The notes under the pieces: model-generated
The model's database searches: none
What the model saw: only the letters and a program-made list of their open reading frames with translations
Told to the model about the DNA's origin: nothing
Shown: in pieces, positions 30,137 to 39,128 of the stretch
Layout of the letters: every line of letters begins with the position of its first letter
How positions within the stretch are numbered: position 1 is the first letter of the stretch
Made by a program: the position numbers and the translations under genes
DNA from: Lepidostoma basale
Taxonomy: Eukaryota > Arthropoda > Insecta > Trichoptera > Lepidostomatidae
Direction: 5' to 3'
Assembly (NCBI GenBank): GCA_022606425.2
Contig: JAHDVF020001054.1
Span: forward strand, 496,001-560,000
Length of the DNA: 64,000 nt

Positions 30137-33100
30137 ATGTTCTTTTACAAATACCCAGAAAACAAATTTAAAAAGGAATTCGAATGTTTCGAATTCAAAT
30201 CGTTCCACCAACATTACGCTCAAATTGCAATCTCCTCAATTTTTTCGGGAGGGTTCGAAGTCAGGAATGAAAAATGGAAATCTTTCTTCAACTTCATCCC
30301 GCATATTAGCATGATATTTTTCATATCATCTTACATATTGTTTATAAATTGTATCGTTATTTACCTACAACAAGACGACGTAGCTGATGCCATGAAACAA
30401 GTGGCCATTTTTATTATGGTCATATTGAGTTCTATGAAGATGTGTGTAAGAATTTTCCACCGAGACGATTTAAATGATTTAAGAAACAGAATAAGCGAAG
30501 ATTACCTCGATGCAAATAATTTTGAAGAAAAAATTAAAAAAATATACTTTGAAAGTGTAAAAAACAATGAACTTGTGGGAAAACTATGGCTTTTCATAAC
30601 GTCGATTGTGGCCGGTGCTATACTGGCGAAACCATTTATAGAAATGTTAATAAGCGGATTGACATCAAACGAATTCAAAAAACAAATGCTGTTTGAATTG
30701 AAAATACCTCTATTTGATGACTACAAACTAGAATTTCCTCTATACGAGGTGTTTTTTATTTATACTGCTATAATAATAATGTTTATGTGGTTAACCTTCA
30801 CATCATTTGATCCCATTTATATAATTTCTATCATACATTCGTGTGCCAATCTGGAAATTATTATTTCATTACTCAAGGACTTGTTCTATTGCGATGGCAC
30901 ATCATATGATCCTGTCGTGATTAAAAAGAAGTTGGGACGGATTATTGTTTTACATCAGAAAGTTATAAAGTGAGTCTTTTAACTTTTCTAAATAAAACAT
31001 ATTTTATTTTAGTAGTTGAGTTCGTGTATTTAGGTAGTATGTTTACAAGAGATGGGCGAGTGGAGAGGGATATTGAAAGAAGGGTTGGGGCAGGCAACAA
31101 AGTGAATGGTTCACTTAAAGTTGTCATCGCAAACAAAAACCTATCCAAAAAAGCTAGAATGGCAGTGCACAATGGTGTTCTTCTACCGACCCTTATGTAT
31201 GGAAGCGAAGCATGGAACTGGCAAATGAAGGATGAAAGTAGAATAAATGCAGTAGAAATGAGATCTCTCACACAAATGTGTGGATACTCTGTGTATGATA
31301 AAGTTTCGAATGAAAATATAAAAAGTGAATGCGGTGCGAATGATGGTGTCATGAACAAAATAATGAAAGGATCATTAAGATGGTTAGGATATATGGAAAG
31401 AATGAATGAAGAAAGAATGTTTAAAAAAATATATGTTAATGATGTAAATGGAACCAGAAATAGAGGAAGACCGAGGAAAACGTGGCACGATCAAATAAAT
31501 CAAATATTGAATGTCGGCCATGGAGGAGTCAGAGAAATCGACGATGATGACACGATGTATGAATGTTGAGGAAGCGAGAGAAATATGTCAGGAAAGAAAA
31601 GTGTGGCAGTCTATTCTTTCTGCCTACCCCGAGTGGAGAGGGATATTGAATGAATGAATTGATAGTTAGTTAGTTACATATTAAAAAAAAACACTAATGT
31701 TGTTTGAATAAATATAATTATACTTTGCATTATAACACTTTTTATCTTCATTGAAATCAGATATGTTTCGGAATGTTGAGGAAGCGAGAGAAATATGTCA
31801 GGAAAGAAAAGTGTGGCAGTCTATTTTTTCTGCCTACCCCGAGTGGAGAGGGATATTGAATGAATGAATTGATAGTTAGTTAGTTAGTTACATATTTAAA
31901 AAAAAATACTAATGTTGTTTGAATAAATATAATTATACTTTGCATTATAACACTTTTTATTTTCATTGAAATCAGATATGTTTCGGTTACAAGTAACCTT
32001 TATCTTCTTATTTTTATTATTTTTAAATATTTTCGTTGCAACTAGTTTTAAATGTTTTCCAGATTATATGTTTAGTAAAATCCTACTAGATTTCCCGTTT
32101 ACATAATTAATAATTTTTTACCATTCTTTCTTCATACGTTTTATAAAAAATATTTAATGGAATCAAATTTTCTGTGTATGGTAGAGTGTCGAATGAAAAT
32201 AAAGGAAAGGAATGCGATGTGAATGAAGGTGTTATGAACAAAATAATGACAGGATAATCAAGATGCTTTGGACATGTGTCGAGAATGAATGAATGTAGAA
32301 AGAATGATAAAAAAATATATGTTAACGATGTAAATGGAACTAGAAATAGGGGAAAACTGAGGAAAACGTGACACGACAAAATAAATCAAATATTGAATGT
32401 CGGCCATGTGAGGAGTCAGAGAAACCGCGTTCATGACACGATGTATGACGACCTTCGTGGCCTAGTGGTTAGTGCATTGACTGCCACCCCGAAGGTTCCG
32501 GGTTCGATTCCCGGCGAGGGCAGTGTGATTGTCACACTGTTTTTGGTCTGGTGTAGAATTCACGTGACAATAAAATGGCGAAAGATTAGCTACCTATCTG
32601 ATGTCAAGAGAATCACTATGATAGCTATAATATCGTTTACATCGATTTGGCTCATGCTGTCATGATGTAAAAAGCGATTCAACAAAAGAATAATAATAAT
32701 AATAATGTATGAATTTTGAGGAAACGAGAGAAAAATGGCAAGAAAGAAAATGTGGCAGTCCATTATTTCTGTCTTCCCCTTTGGAGAGACGGCGTGATGG
32801 TTAGTTAGTTAGTTATGAAATCTATGTTTTTTTTTTTGAAAATATGAAGTGTGAATTGATTGAATCAACTTCGATCTACAACAGAAAGTTAAGACGAATA
32901 TAGAAAAAATTCAAAGCTATGTTAATTTATATCGTATTTTTTAGATGAAAGAATGGTATGAAAAAATGTTAAGTTTCTTAAAAAAAAAAATTATTATTTT
33001 TTAATTTTGTAGGTTTTGCGATGACATGCAATCAGTGTATTGGCCCTTTATTCTTTTGACCCAAGTTATCTCCACAATTCTCATCTGTGCTGCCCTTTAC

Positions 33101-36100
33101 CAGCTTGTGGCGGTAAATTACTTTAAGCGTTAATTACATGTAGCGGTAATTTTTACATTAAGCGTAAATTATAAGGTGTTTCGGAAAGTTTGGTTAGTTT
33201 AACAACAGAAGGCTCTGGCTGCTTCAAGCCTTCAAATCTGACGCCCATTTTTTTAGTAAGCCTGAGCATCTGTCAATAATTTGGTTCGCACATGTTTGTC
33301 ATTCTTGCAACAACATTTGTTTTATCGCTCCTTAAAATGTCGATCTTCGTATTAAATAAAAAGCTTTTTTTTAACATGGCCGAGCCATAGAGGGCTCCCT
33401 CCGCTTACCCGAAGCTGTTATAAGCGCAGCAGCGCCTTTCGTCAGCTTCACTCGTGCACTCCCTAGGCCCGTCACCCGTCCATGCGGGACTTACGTTAAA
33501 AAATAATAAAAATAAGTTTTGTATATTTGCAAACTTGGGGGACCCAGACCACATTTAAGTTACGCTACTCTCCCTCGGTATCCCGCCGTACATACATAGC
33601 AATACAACAGCAAAAAAAATACACAATTGATACATAAATAACATATGTTAGAGAAAGAATAAAAAAGAAATAATGCACATCAGGAGGCACAGGAGGAAGG
33701 GAGGAGACAAAATGCAGGATGGGGGAAATAAAAAGCATTTGCGGGAAATCTTGTTGTTCTGTTTTAATTGGAAGAATAGTATAGCTAAGGCGTAAAAAAA
33801 GCTTGTGAAAGTTTGTGCCAATCATGCCCCATCAGATAAATCATGCAAAAATGCTCTCGGGGGAAGTTTACCTACGACATCTATTACAATTAAAGCAGAC
33901 ACTGGCTAAAAATGACTGGAATGGGGCAACAGGCACAGGAAGCTGATTCTTCAACACTCCGATGCTCGACCTCACATAGCAATCACGGTTAAAAACTACA
34001 TACGGAATGTGGATTGGGAGATTCTACCGCACCCGCCTCATTCACCAGACTTGGCACCATCGGACTACCACTTGTTCAAATCCATGACGCATGCCTTAAA
34101 AGAGCAGCACTTTCATTCATATGCAGATGTCGAGAATTGGGTCGATGCCTAGATTGCCTCAAAAACGAGGCGTTTTTTCGACGATGGATTCATCTATTTA
34201 TTTTATTTTATTTATTTAATAAAGTTATAAAATATTACAGGAACATTTTAAAACATATAAAACAATCTTTTATAAGCAATTAATTAATAATATAAAAATC
34301 ACAAATGAGTCACAGCAAAAACATAAAACATCGGTACTTAGAACATATTGAAAGCATTTTCGACGAAAGACATTTCGACAATTCGTTATATAATTTAAAT
34401 CCTCTATAAAAAACACTTTTCTCTGTACTTTCAAGTCTGGGTCTCTGGAGTCGGAATATATCACGACCTCTGTCAAGTAGTCATAATTTCATTAGTCAGT
34501 ATTTCATAACTATATGCTACCAGAAATATGGGAAAAACGGTGACTAAAGATGGAAAATATGTTGAGGATGTATTTTTTTACCTATCCAATAAATGCAATT
34601 TTCATACAAATAACACGTACCGAACATTCCGAAACACCCAATACTATTAGCGGTAAATTACTTTAAGCGTAAGTTACTTGTAGCGGTAAATTACTTAAAG
34701 ATATATCAATTAAGAAAATACATGATTGAATCGTTTTATTGACTATCTATTATACATATTTAAAAGTTTTTTGACAAAGTGCTTTATTTTTTCAGTCCAT
34801 GGAAGATAAGACATTTCCTTACGAAACAATTGGCCTCTTTGTTGGTCCTGTCATGAATATATTCATGCTTTGTTTCTTTGGGGAGTTAATCATCGAGAAG
34901 GTACTTCTTTTTATTTATTCATTTATTGCAGGAAGAAAATATACGGCGATTTTTATCTTATATATTATATAAAAATCTCGTGTCGGGTGTTAGTGGTCGA
35001 ACTCCTCCGAAACGGCTAGACCGAATTTTATGATTTTTTTCTATGTGTATTTGGTGGGTATGAGAATCAATTGTCAAGTATATTTCATATCGCTAAGTGA
35101 TTAGGGTGTCTCTATCCAGAATTTTTTTTTCTATTTTTTTTTACAAAATATTTTGTTGTATTTTTGTTTTATTAAGCATCAAAAAATAAATATAACTCCA
35201 AATGTTCACCCTCCTACCCCTACCCTCCCATTTTTTAATCGCAATTAAGTATTTTTGTATGATCGTATTTCAAACAGAACGAAATTATTTGTTTTGTTGA
35301 ATGACAGATGGCGCTGCGTCCGCCTCATCGAACTTTCATCTACGCATGCGCAAGTCATTCACGAGAAGCGTCGCATCATTTCGACATTTCATTCGACATT
35401 TGTTTTGTATCACAACGCAGTGTTATCTATTTGTGTGCGTGTATTACAGTGAACAATGCCAGCAAGACATAAAGGGGCCAATTTGGGCTGTCGAACGAAT
35501 AAAGCAACAAACATGCGAAATAGTAGAGCAAAAAGAACAGACAATCAAATCCAACAAGATAACGAAAATGTGCGTGTGAGCATGTCGTAATTGCGTGCAT
35601 CTCAATCACAAGAGGCACGAGCTGAACGAAATCAGCAACGACAATTGGAACGGATACAAGCCCGCCGGTTCGTAGTTAACACACGCAGAGCAAATGACCA
35701 ACAAAGCCAACAAGTTAATCGAGCATTTACATCCGCTTCGTTCCTACGTCTCACATTCGAGTACGAGCCAGATATCAAATATTTCGCTCATCCGAAAGTG
35801 CTGATTGGTGCTATGGACAAAAAATGTCCCCATTGTCATGCGCTTAAGTTTAAACATGAGTCAGCCGGAATGTGTTGCGCATCAGGAAAAGTGCAACTAC
35901 CAGAAATTGAGACACCACCAGAACCATGGCTTGCTCATCGGCACTATTCCTGAAGTCCATACGCACATTCAATTCATGCATGAAATGACTTCGTTCGGAG
36001 CAACAGTAATAGTTCACAATACTGCGGCAAATGGTCAACAATTCAATTCAACGTTCAAAATCAAAGGCCAAGTGTACCACAAAGTAGGTTCATTGCTTCC

Positions 36101-38518
36101 AATGCCAAATGAACCACACAAATGTTTACAAATCTACTTCATGGGCGGTGAGGACATTAATCGTGTTCGACTTGGTATCAAACAAATCGATCGATACAGT
36201 TTGCGATGCCGACGAAGCTGTAAATTATCCAACTGAGTTTTTGAGCTCACTGGATTTGCCAGGCATGTCACCACACCATCTACGACTGAATGTTGGATCT
36301 CCGGTTAATTTACTTCGGAATTTGAATCCACCACGGCTGTGCAATGGCACGCGATTGTTCATTAAAAAAATAATGAAAAACATTATCGAAGCCATTATTT
36401 TGAATGGAAAATTCCGAGCCGAAAATGTTTTGCTGCCACGAATTCCAATGATTCCCACAGACGTGCCAATTGAATTCAAAAGCGTTCAATTTCCTATTAG
36501 ATTGACATTCGCAATGACAATCAATAAGTCGCAAGGTCAAACGATGTCTGTTTGCGGCTTAGATTTGGGCACACCATGTTTTTCAAACGGACAATTATAC
36601 GTAGTATGTTCTCGCGTGGGCAAACCATCGAGCTTATTTGTGTTAGCTAAAGACGGACTGACAAAAAATATAGTACACTTAATTGCTCTTCGAAATTAAT
36701 ATTGATTTTCTTTATTTCATTTTCCTACTTTAGGATAAAAAATATATGACTTTTATTCACCTAACATTTAACTTTTAAGAGATATAACAATGAATATGTC
36801 CATTACTTTAATGAAATACGTTGAATTGAGAAAATGAATGGTTGGTGTATTTTAGTTTTTATCGGGGGTCATCGTCTACAGCGCTGCATTCCTGTTTTTG
36901 TCATAGATCCCATCCCCACACACATACAATACATTCGTTATTTTTTATTTAACAACCATAATATTCACTAGAAATGATTTATATGGCAGAACAACGTTTG
37001 CCGAGTCAGCTAGTATACATATACAAATATACAAACATATTCAAATGATTTTACTGAAATCTCTTAATGGAAGTTTATTTTAAATAATAATTCAATAAAA
37101 AGTTTTTTTTTACTACTTCCACCTTTGTCTTTATTTCGACAGCGACCGGTTTCGCTAGGCTCGCTGGCATCGACAGACTGTCTCTCGCTGGCAGATCAGC
37201 CTGTCGATGCCAGCGAGCCTGGCGAAACCGGTCGCTGTCGAAATAAAGACAAAAGTGGAAGTAGTTAAAAAAACATCGTTTTATTTAATTATTAAACAAA
37301 CATATAGTTAAATAAAGGCATAGAAAGTTACCCACCAATTTTAGTTAGTTACTAAATACAATATACGAAAGTATTTTTAGATTATTTACAATATTTTTTT
37401 TTAAATTTGTTTGTATATACTATTTATTTGTATATATATCATTATTTATTTTTATCTAAAATATACATATTGTTCTAATTTAATTATAGAGTTTGCGGGT
37501 AGCCGATGCAGCTTACGAGTGTGGATGGGAGTCTTATGGAGACATCGCGATTCGCAAATCTTTATCCTTGATTATAATGAGATCACAGCATCCCTTACGC
37601 ATGTCTTCTATTTTCAGTGATCTTTCAATGGCCACTTTCTCTGCTGTAAGTAACAAAACAAAATCTCTATCTAAGAAATGTGAAGTGTACGAACGAGGCT
37701 GACAAAAGGGTGCCGCTGCGCCCTATAACAGCCTCGGGTATGTGGTGGGAACCCTTTTATGTTCCTCAAACCTTAAGTTAGTCATGTTTAAATATCAAAG
37801 TGTTTCCGCCAAAACAAGAATCTTTGCACGACTTTTGTGAAAATAGGAATGTGAACTAGATCAGTGAAAAAAAATGATAAAATACATATTATTTATATTT
37901 TTCTTTTTTATACGCAACACTTATAAAAAAAAATTATGTAGACATGTTTCGGACAAACAGTCCTTCTTCAGTAAAGATAAATATTTATAAAAATTATATA
38001 AAATTGTTATTGTTTACATGATCTTGCAGATAATAACATCTGTCAGATCATGTTAAAAACAACAATTTTATAATATTTTTATAAATATGTATCTTTACTG
38101 AAGAAGGACTATTTGTGAGAAACATATCACATAAAAAAAAATTATAAGTGTTGTCCACCGTAACAACACGAAGTATGGCGGTATATATGTAATAGAATAA
38201 AATATATTTATTTATTATATTGTATATATACTTAACACAAAACTGTACTATCGAGGGCACATCGAGCACATTTTTTTTTTCAATTCCTTTAAATAATGTG
38301 AAGTTCTAAGGCAACCGAATATGTTATTCATTCATCTTTCTCCAAAATGTGTCATGATGTGATTTGTGAATCCTCCCATTCGGTTTTCGCGAGTCCAAAA
38401 AACCACACAAATGTATTTGTAAACATAATTTCTCATTCAAAACAAAGCATAAATCTTTTTTCAGGTTATACAATCTTCCTGGTCGTATTTTACACTTATG
38501 CGAAGCTCCGGAGATTAA
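30137..38518 (+). CDS. odorant receptor OR-B (7tm_6 family), 5 exons, 415 aa
   Basis: Tandem paralogue of OR-A; same role as an insect odorant-gated channel subunit in olfactory neuron membranes, ligand unknown. Exons: 30137-30969, 33013-33112, 34796-34900, 37490-37645, 38465-38518. GT-AG introns in phases 2, 0, 0, 0; the joined frame is open to TAA. An in-frame ATG at 30041 would add 32 residues, but it lies upstream of the TATA box and OR-A has no equivalent, so 30137 is preferred. Exon 1 carries the ECFEFKSFHQHY start and NPHI-type first membrane segment; exon 3 encodes SMEDKTFPYETIGLF and FFGELIIEKS with exon 4; exon 4 has VADAAYECGWESYGD and RKSLSLIIMRSQHPLR; exon 5 ends SSWSYFTLMRSSGD. 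Seven membrane segments are expected at the same positions as in OR-A. Introns contain mariner, Helitron, SINE, LINE and fold-back insertions but the exons are intact. Expression and ligand remain unknown. Confidence 0.92.
31013..31680 (+). pseudogene. GTTA-tailed LINE copy in OR-B intron 1
   Basis: Open for 199 residues from 30970: VVEFVYLGSMFTRDGRVERD, KARMAVHNGVLLPTLMYGSE, MRSLTQMCGYSVYD, SLRWLGYMERM, RGRPRKTWHDQINQ; then a frameshift near 31525 and the tail GATAGTTAGTTAGTTAC. It is very similar to the copy at 4170-4840 and begins at the same point of the family sequence. Polymerase and endonuclease domains are absent. Confidence 0.8.
31561..31985. repeat. 210-bp tandem duplication of a LINE 3' end plus flank
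   Basis: GAATGTTGAGGAAGCGAGAG starts both at 31561 and at 31771. Each unit contains the LINE's last coding block, its GTTAGTTA tail, an AT-rich flank and the segment ATTGAAATCAGATATGTTTC. Only a few bases differ, so the duplication came after the LINE insertion and is fairly recent. Confidence 0.85.
31970..32030 (-). repeat. ribozyme-like remnant beside the tandem duplication
   Basis: On the minus strand, GAAGATAAAGG, the perfect hairpin GGTTAC/GTAACC, GAAAC and ATATC follow in hammerhead order. The CTG of CTGANGA has become AAG and there are extra bases before stem II. Probably inactive. Confidence 0.4.
32150..32816 (+). repeat. GTTA-tailed LINE copy interrupted by a SINE
   Basis: LINE blocks TCTGTGTATGGTAGAGTGTC to CATGACACGATGTATGA (32445) resume at 32705 with ATGTATGAATTTTGAGG and end GATGGTTAGTTAGTTAG. 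The intervening SINE is flanked by ATGTATGA on both sides, a target duplication. Confidence 0.75.
32448..32704 (+). mobile_element. tRNA-derived SINE inserted in a LINE (OR-B intron 1)
   Basis: Head CGTGGCCTAGTGGTTAGTGC with B box GGTTCGATTCCC, the CAGTGTGATTGTCACACTGT body, a variant 3' part (ATCGATTTGGCTCATGCTGT, AAAAGCGATTCAACAAAAG) and an (AAT)n tail. The 3' part matches 50676-50975 and partly 59299-59510, a subfamily distinct from 25798 and 28991. Confidence 0.85.
33840..34195 (+). pseudogene. mariner transposase C-terminal fragment
   Basis: Readable residues include LQHSDARPHIAITVKNY, LPHPPHSPDLAPSDYHLFKS and HFHSYADVENWVDA, then a stop and ASKTRRFFDDG. The HSDARPH and SPDLAPSDYH motifs hold the second and third catalytic aspartates of the mariner DD34D triad. 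Frames shift and the N-terminal two thirds is missing. This is a different mariner lineage from the one at 10690-11761. Confidence 0.75.
34195..34505 (-). repeat. LINE-like 3' insertion inside the mariner
   Basis: Left end ATTTATTTTATTTTATTTAT followed by AATAAAGTTATAAAATATT resembles an inverse poly(A)-type end. The right part on the minus strand gives DRGRDIFRLQRPRLESTEK-like residues of an RT tail, comparable in layout to 47400-47640. Call is tentative. Confidence 0.4.
34966..37013 (+). mobile_element. Helitron, internally deleted, in OR-B intron 3
   Basis: Starts TC at 34966 (TCTTATATATTATATAAAAA), with the subterminal CTCCGAAACGGCTAGACCG, and ends GAGTCAGCTAG at 37013, the CTRR end of Helitrons, inserted between A (34965) and T (37014). 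The OR-A intron has the uninterrupted site, ATTGTTA/TATACATATAC at 16284/16285, which fixes both ends. Inside are the first part of the Rep/helicase gene and the last part of the helicase joined after a deletion. It cannot make a full replicase. Confidence 0.92.
35456..36699 (+). pseudogene. Helitron Rep-helicase gene, deleted and frameshifted
   Basis: Helitron replicases join an HUH Rep nuclease to a Pif1-type helicase and move the element by rolling-circle replication. N-terminal part: MDKKCPHCHALKFKHESAGM with the paired cysteines, CCASGKVQLPE and PPEP; after a shift of frame, TSFGATVIVHNTAANGQQFN, FKIKGQVYHKVGSLLPMP and LQIYFMGG belong to the Helitron N-terminal domain. At about 36175 the sequence jumps to the helicase end: FLSSLDLPGMSPHHLRLNVG, PPRLCNGTRL, FPIRLTFAMTINKSQGQTM, GLDL and YVVCSRV. 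The HUH and two-tyrosine region and helicase motifs I-IV are gone. Stops and frameshifts also separate the parts. The parts read in order, so this is one gene reduced by a large internal deletion. Confidence 0.9.
37137..37180 (-). ncRNA. hammerhead-ribozyme-like motif, left arm
   Basis: Minus strand: CAGT/GCTG as stem I (one G-U), CTGTCGA (37176-37170), one extra T, stem II GCCAG/CTAGC with one mismatch, GAAAC, ACCGGT as stem III, C at 37144. The core differs from the consensus CTGANGA by T for A at the fourth base. Confidence 0.5.
37197..37237 (+). ncRNA. hammerhead-ribozyme-like motif, right arm
   Basis: CAGC (37197-37200) pairs with GCTG (37234-37237) as stem I. CTGTCGA is 37201-37207, one extra T at 37208, perfect 5-bp stem II (37209-37213 with 37219-37223), GAAAC at 37224-37228, ACCGGT as a self-complementary stem III, C at 37233 as cleavage base. 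Folding is complete, but T replaces A in CTGANGA, which in known hammerheads would be expected to impair cleavage. Confidence 0.6.
37680..37765 (-). repeat. unclassified GC-rich repeat fragment
   Basis: GGCTGACAAAAGGGTGCCGC and CCTATAACAGCCTCGGGTA are the inverse of parts of the repeat at 16335 and 33370. Function unknown. Confidence 0.4.
37905..38150. mobile_element. fold-back element with hammerhead-like cores (OR-B intron 4)
   Basis: The left arm (AAATTATGTAGACATGTTTC, ACTGAAGA-type inverse, TATTTATAAAAATTATATAA) and right arm (ATTTTATAATATTTTTATAA, TTTACTGAAGAAGGACT, GAAACATATC) pair over most of their length around GATCTTGCAG/CTGTCAGATC. The left arm core (37941-37971) is intact; the right arm core has lost the end of stem II. 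Confidence 0.75.
37941..37971 (-). ncRNA. hammerhead-ribozyme-like core, intact consensus
   Basis: Minus strand from 37971: CTGAAGA, one extra A, stem II GGAC/GTCC around TGTTT, GAAAC, ATGTC with ACATGT as stem III and a GTC cleavage triplet. Every core base agrees with the family consensus. Immediate stem I pairing is weak (two pairs, then mismatches). Confidence 0.6.
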
Positions 38519-38783
38519 TTCTGAAGATGAAAATACATCTCGCTACAAGAAGGCCTAGAAATGGGATACTCGCGGAGAATGGACATAGAGAAAGTTTTCG
38601 AATTTTTAGCGTGTAGAGAAACCGAAGAACGCAATTACATGAAATGCACAATTTCAGCAATTATGTACTTATTTTAAGGTTATTTGCATTCAATCAACAC
38701 TAAAAAGTATTTTTTCATATAAAGCACTTATCAAGTTCAATTATTTTCAAAGCTTTCGCATGATTTTAATTGATAAAATTACA

Positions 38784-38950
38784 AAACTAACTAACTAACT
38801 AACCATCATGTCGTCTCCCCGAAGGGGTGGGCAGAAAGGATGGACTGCCACACATTAACCAATGCGGCACTCCATTCTTCTCTTTTCGCTTCCAAAGTCC
38901 ACAAAACAAATGTAAAACAAATTATGCAAAATACAATGATTTAAAATAAA
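38784..38950 (-). repeat. GTTA-tailed LINE 3' end plus shared flank
   Basis: AACTAACTAACTAACCATCA and the inverse coding end, then CCACAAAACAAATGTAAAAC, a flank also present at 21185-21225 next to a similar LINE end in OR-A intron 4. The shared flank suggests a composite repeat rather than chance. Confidence 0.6.
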
Positions 38951-39030
38951 ATAACAAAATAAGATGAATTAAACCTATAATGTTCTTTTAGATGGCGCAA
39001 ATCTTGTAAACTGGACGATCCGAACTTTTG

Positions 39031-39128
39031 TGTTTATTTAATTTATATTCCACGTATACACTGATATTTTAAATAACTGTGTTTATTTAATTTATATGCC
39101 ACGTATACACTGATATTTTAAATAACTG
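39031..39128. repeat. 49-bp tandem repeat, two copies
   Basis: TGTTTATTTAATTTATAT.CC, ACGTATACACTGATATTTTA, AATAAC repeats at 39031 and 39080 with one difference. Confidence 0.85.

Larger units (their letters stand above)
33172..34641 (+). mobile_element. degenerate mariner with nested insertions (OR-B intron 2)
   Basis: Terminal repeats: TAAGGTGTTTCGGAAAGTTT at the left and the inverse of TTGGGTGTTTCGGAATGTTC at the right; TA precedes (33170-33171) and follows (34642-34643). The transposase C-terminal region survives at about 33840-34195. Between are an unclassified GC-rich repeat (33370-33500, shared with 16335) and about 300 bp of unassigned A-rich sequence, and downstream a LINE-like insertion (34195-34500). 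Confidence 0.8.
33107..34712 (+). repeat. 33-bp minisatellite spanning the OR-B exon 2 splice donor, split by mariner
   Basis: Unit 1 (33107-33139) starts in the last codons of exon 2 and contains the donor GCG/GTAAAT. Unit 2 (33140-33172) repeats it with GCGGTAAT. After the mariner at 33172-34641, units 3 and 4 (about 34647-34679 and 34680-34712) repeat GCGGTAAATTACTT again. OR-A has one unit at this place. The extra units create several donor-like sites. Confidence 0.75.
37041..37305. mobile_element. fold-back element with two hammerhead-like motifs and a 10-bp target duplication
   Basis: The direct repeat ACAAACATAT borders the insert at 37031-37040 and 37306-37315; OR-A intron 3 has a single related site (TACAAGCATAC, about 16300-16310). 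Inside, arms of about 70 bp (CTACTTCCACCTTTGTCTTT on the left, its inverse on the right) surround a short centre, and each arm holds a ribozyme-like motif (37137-37180 minus, 37197-37237 plus). Relics of the same family lie at 62170-62490. No coding capacity. Confidence 0.85.

Noticed and set aside
35040..35100. CTCCGAAACGG in the Helitron 5' end as another hammerhead-like core
   Set aside because: No CTGANGA or stem II precedes it in order; the motif is a standard feature of these Helitron 5' ends.
36225..36540. Minus-strand frames within the Helitron
   Set aside because: Shadows of the plus-strand helicase sequence.
38347..38616. 89-codon open frame over the last exon of OR-B
   Set aside because: It reads the exon in the wrong frame; the spliced frame ends at the TAA at 38516-38518.
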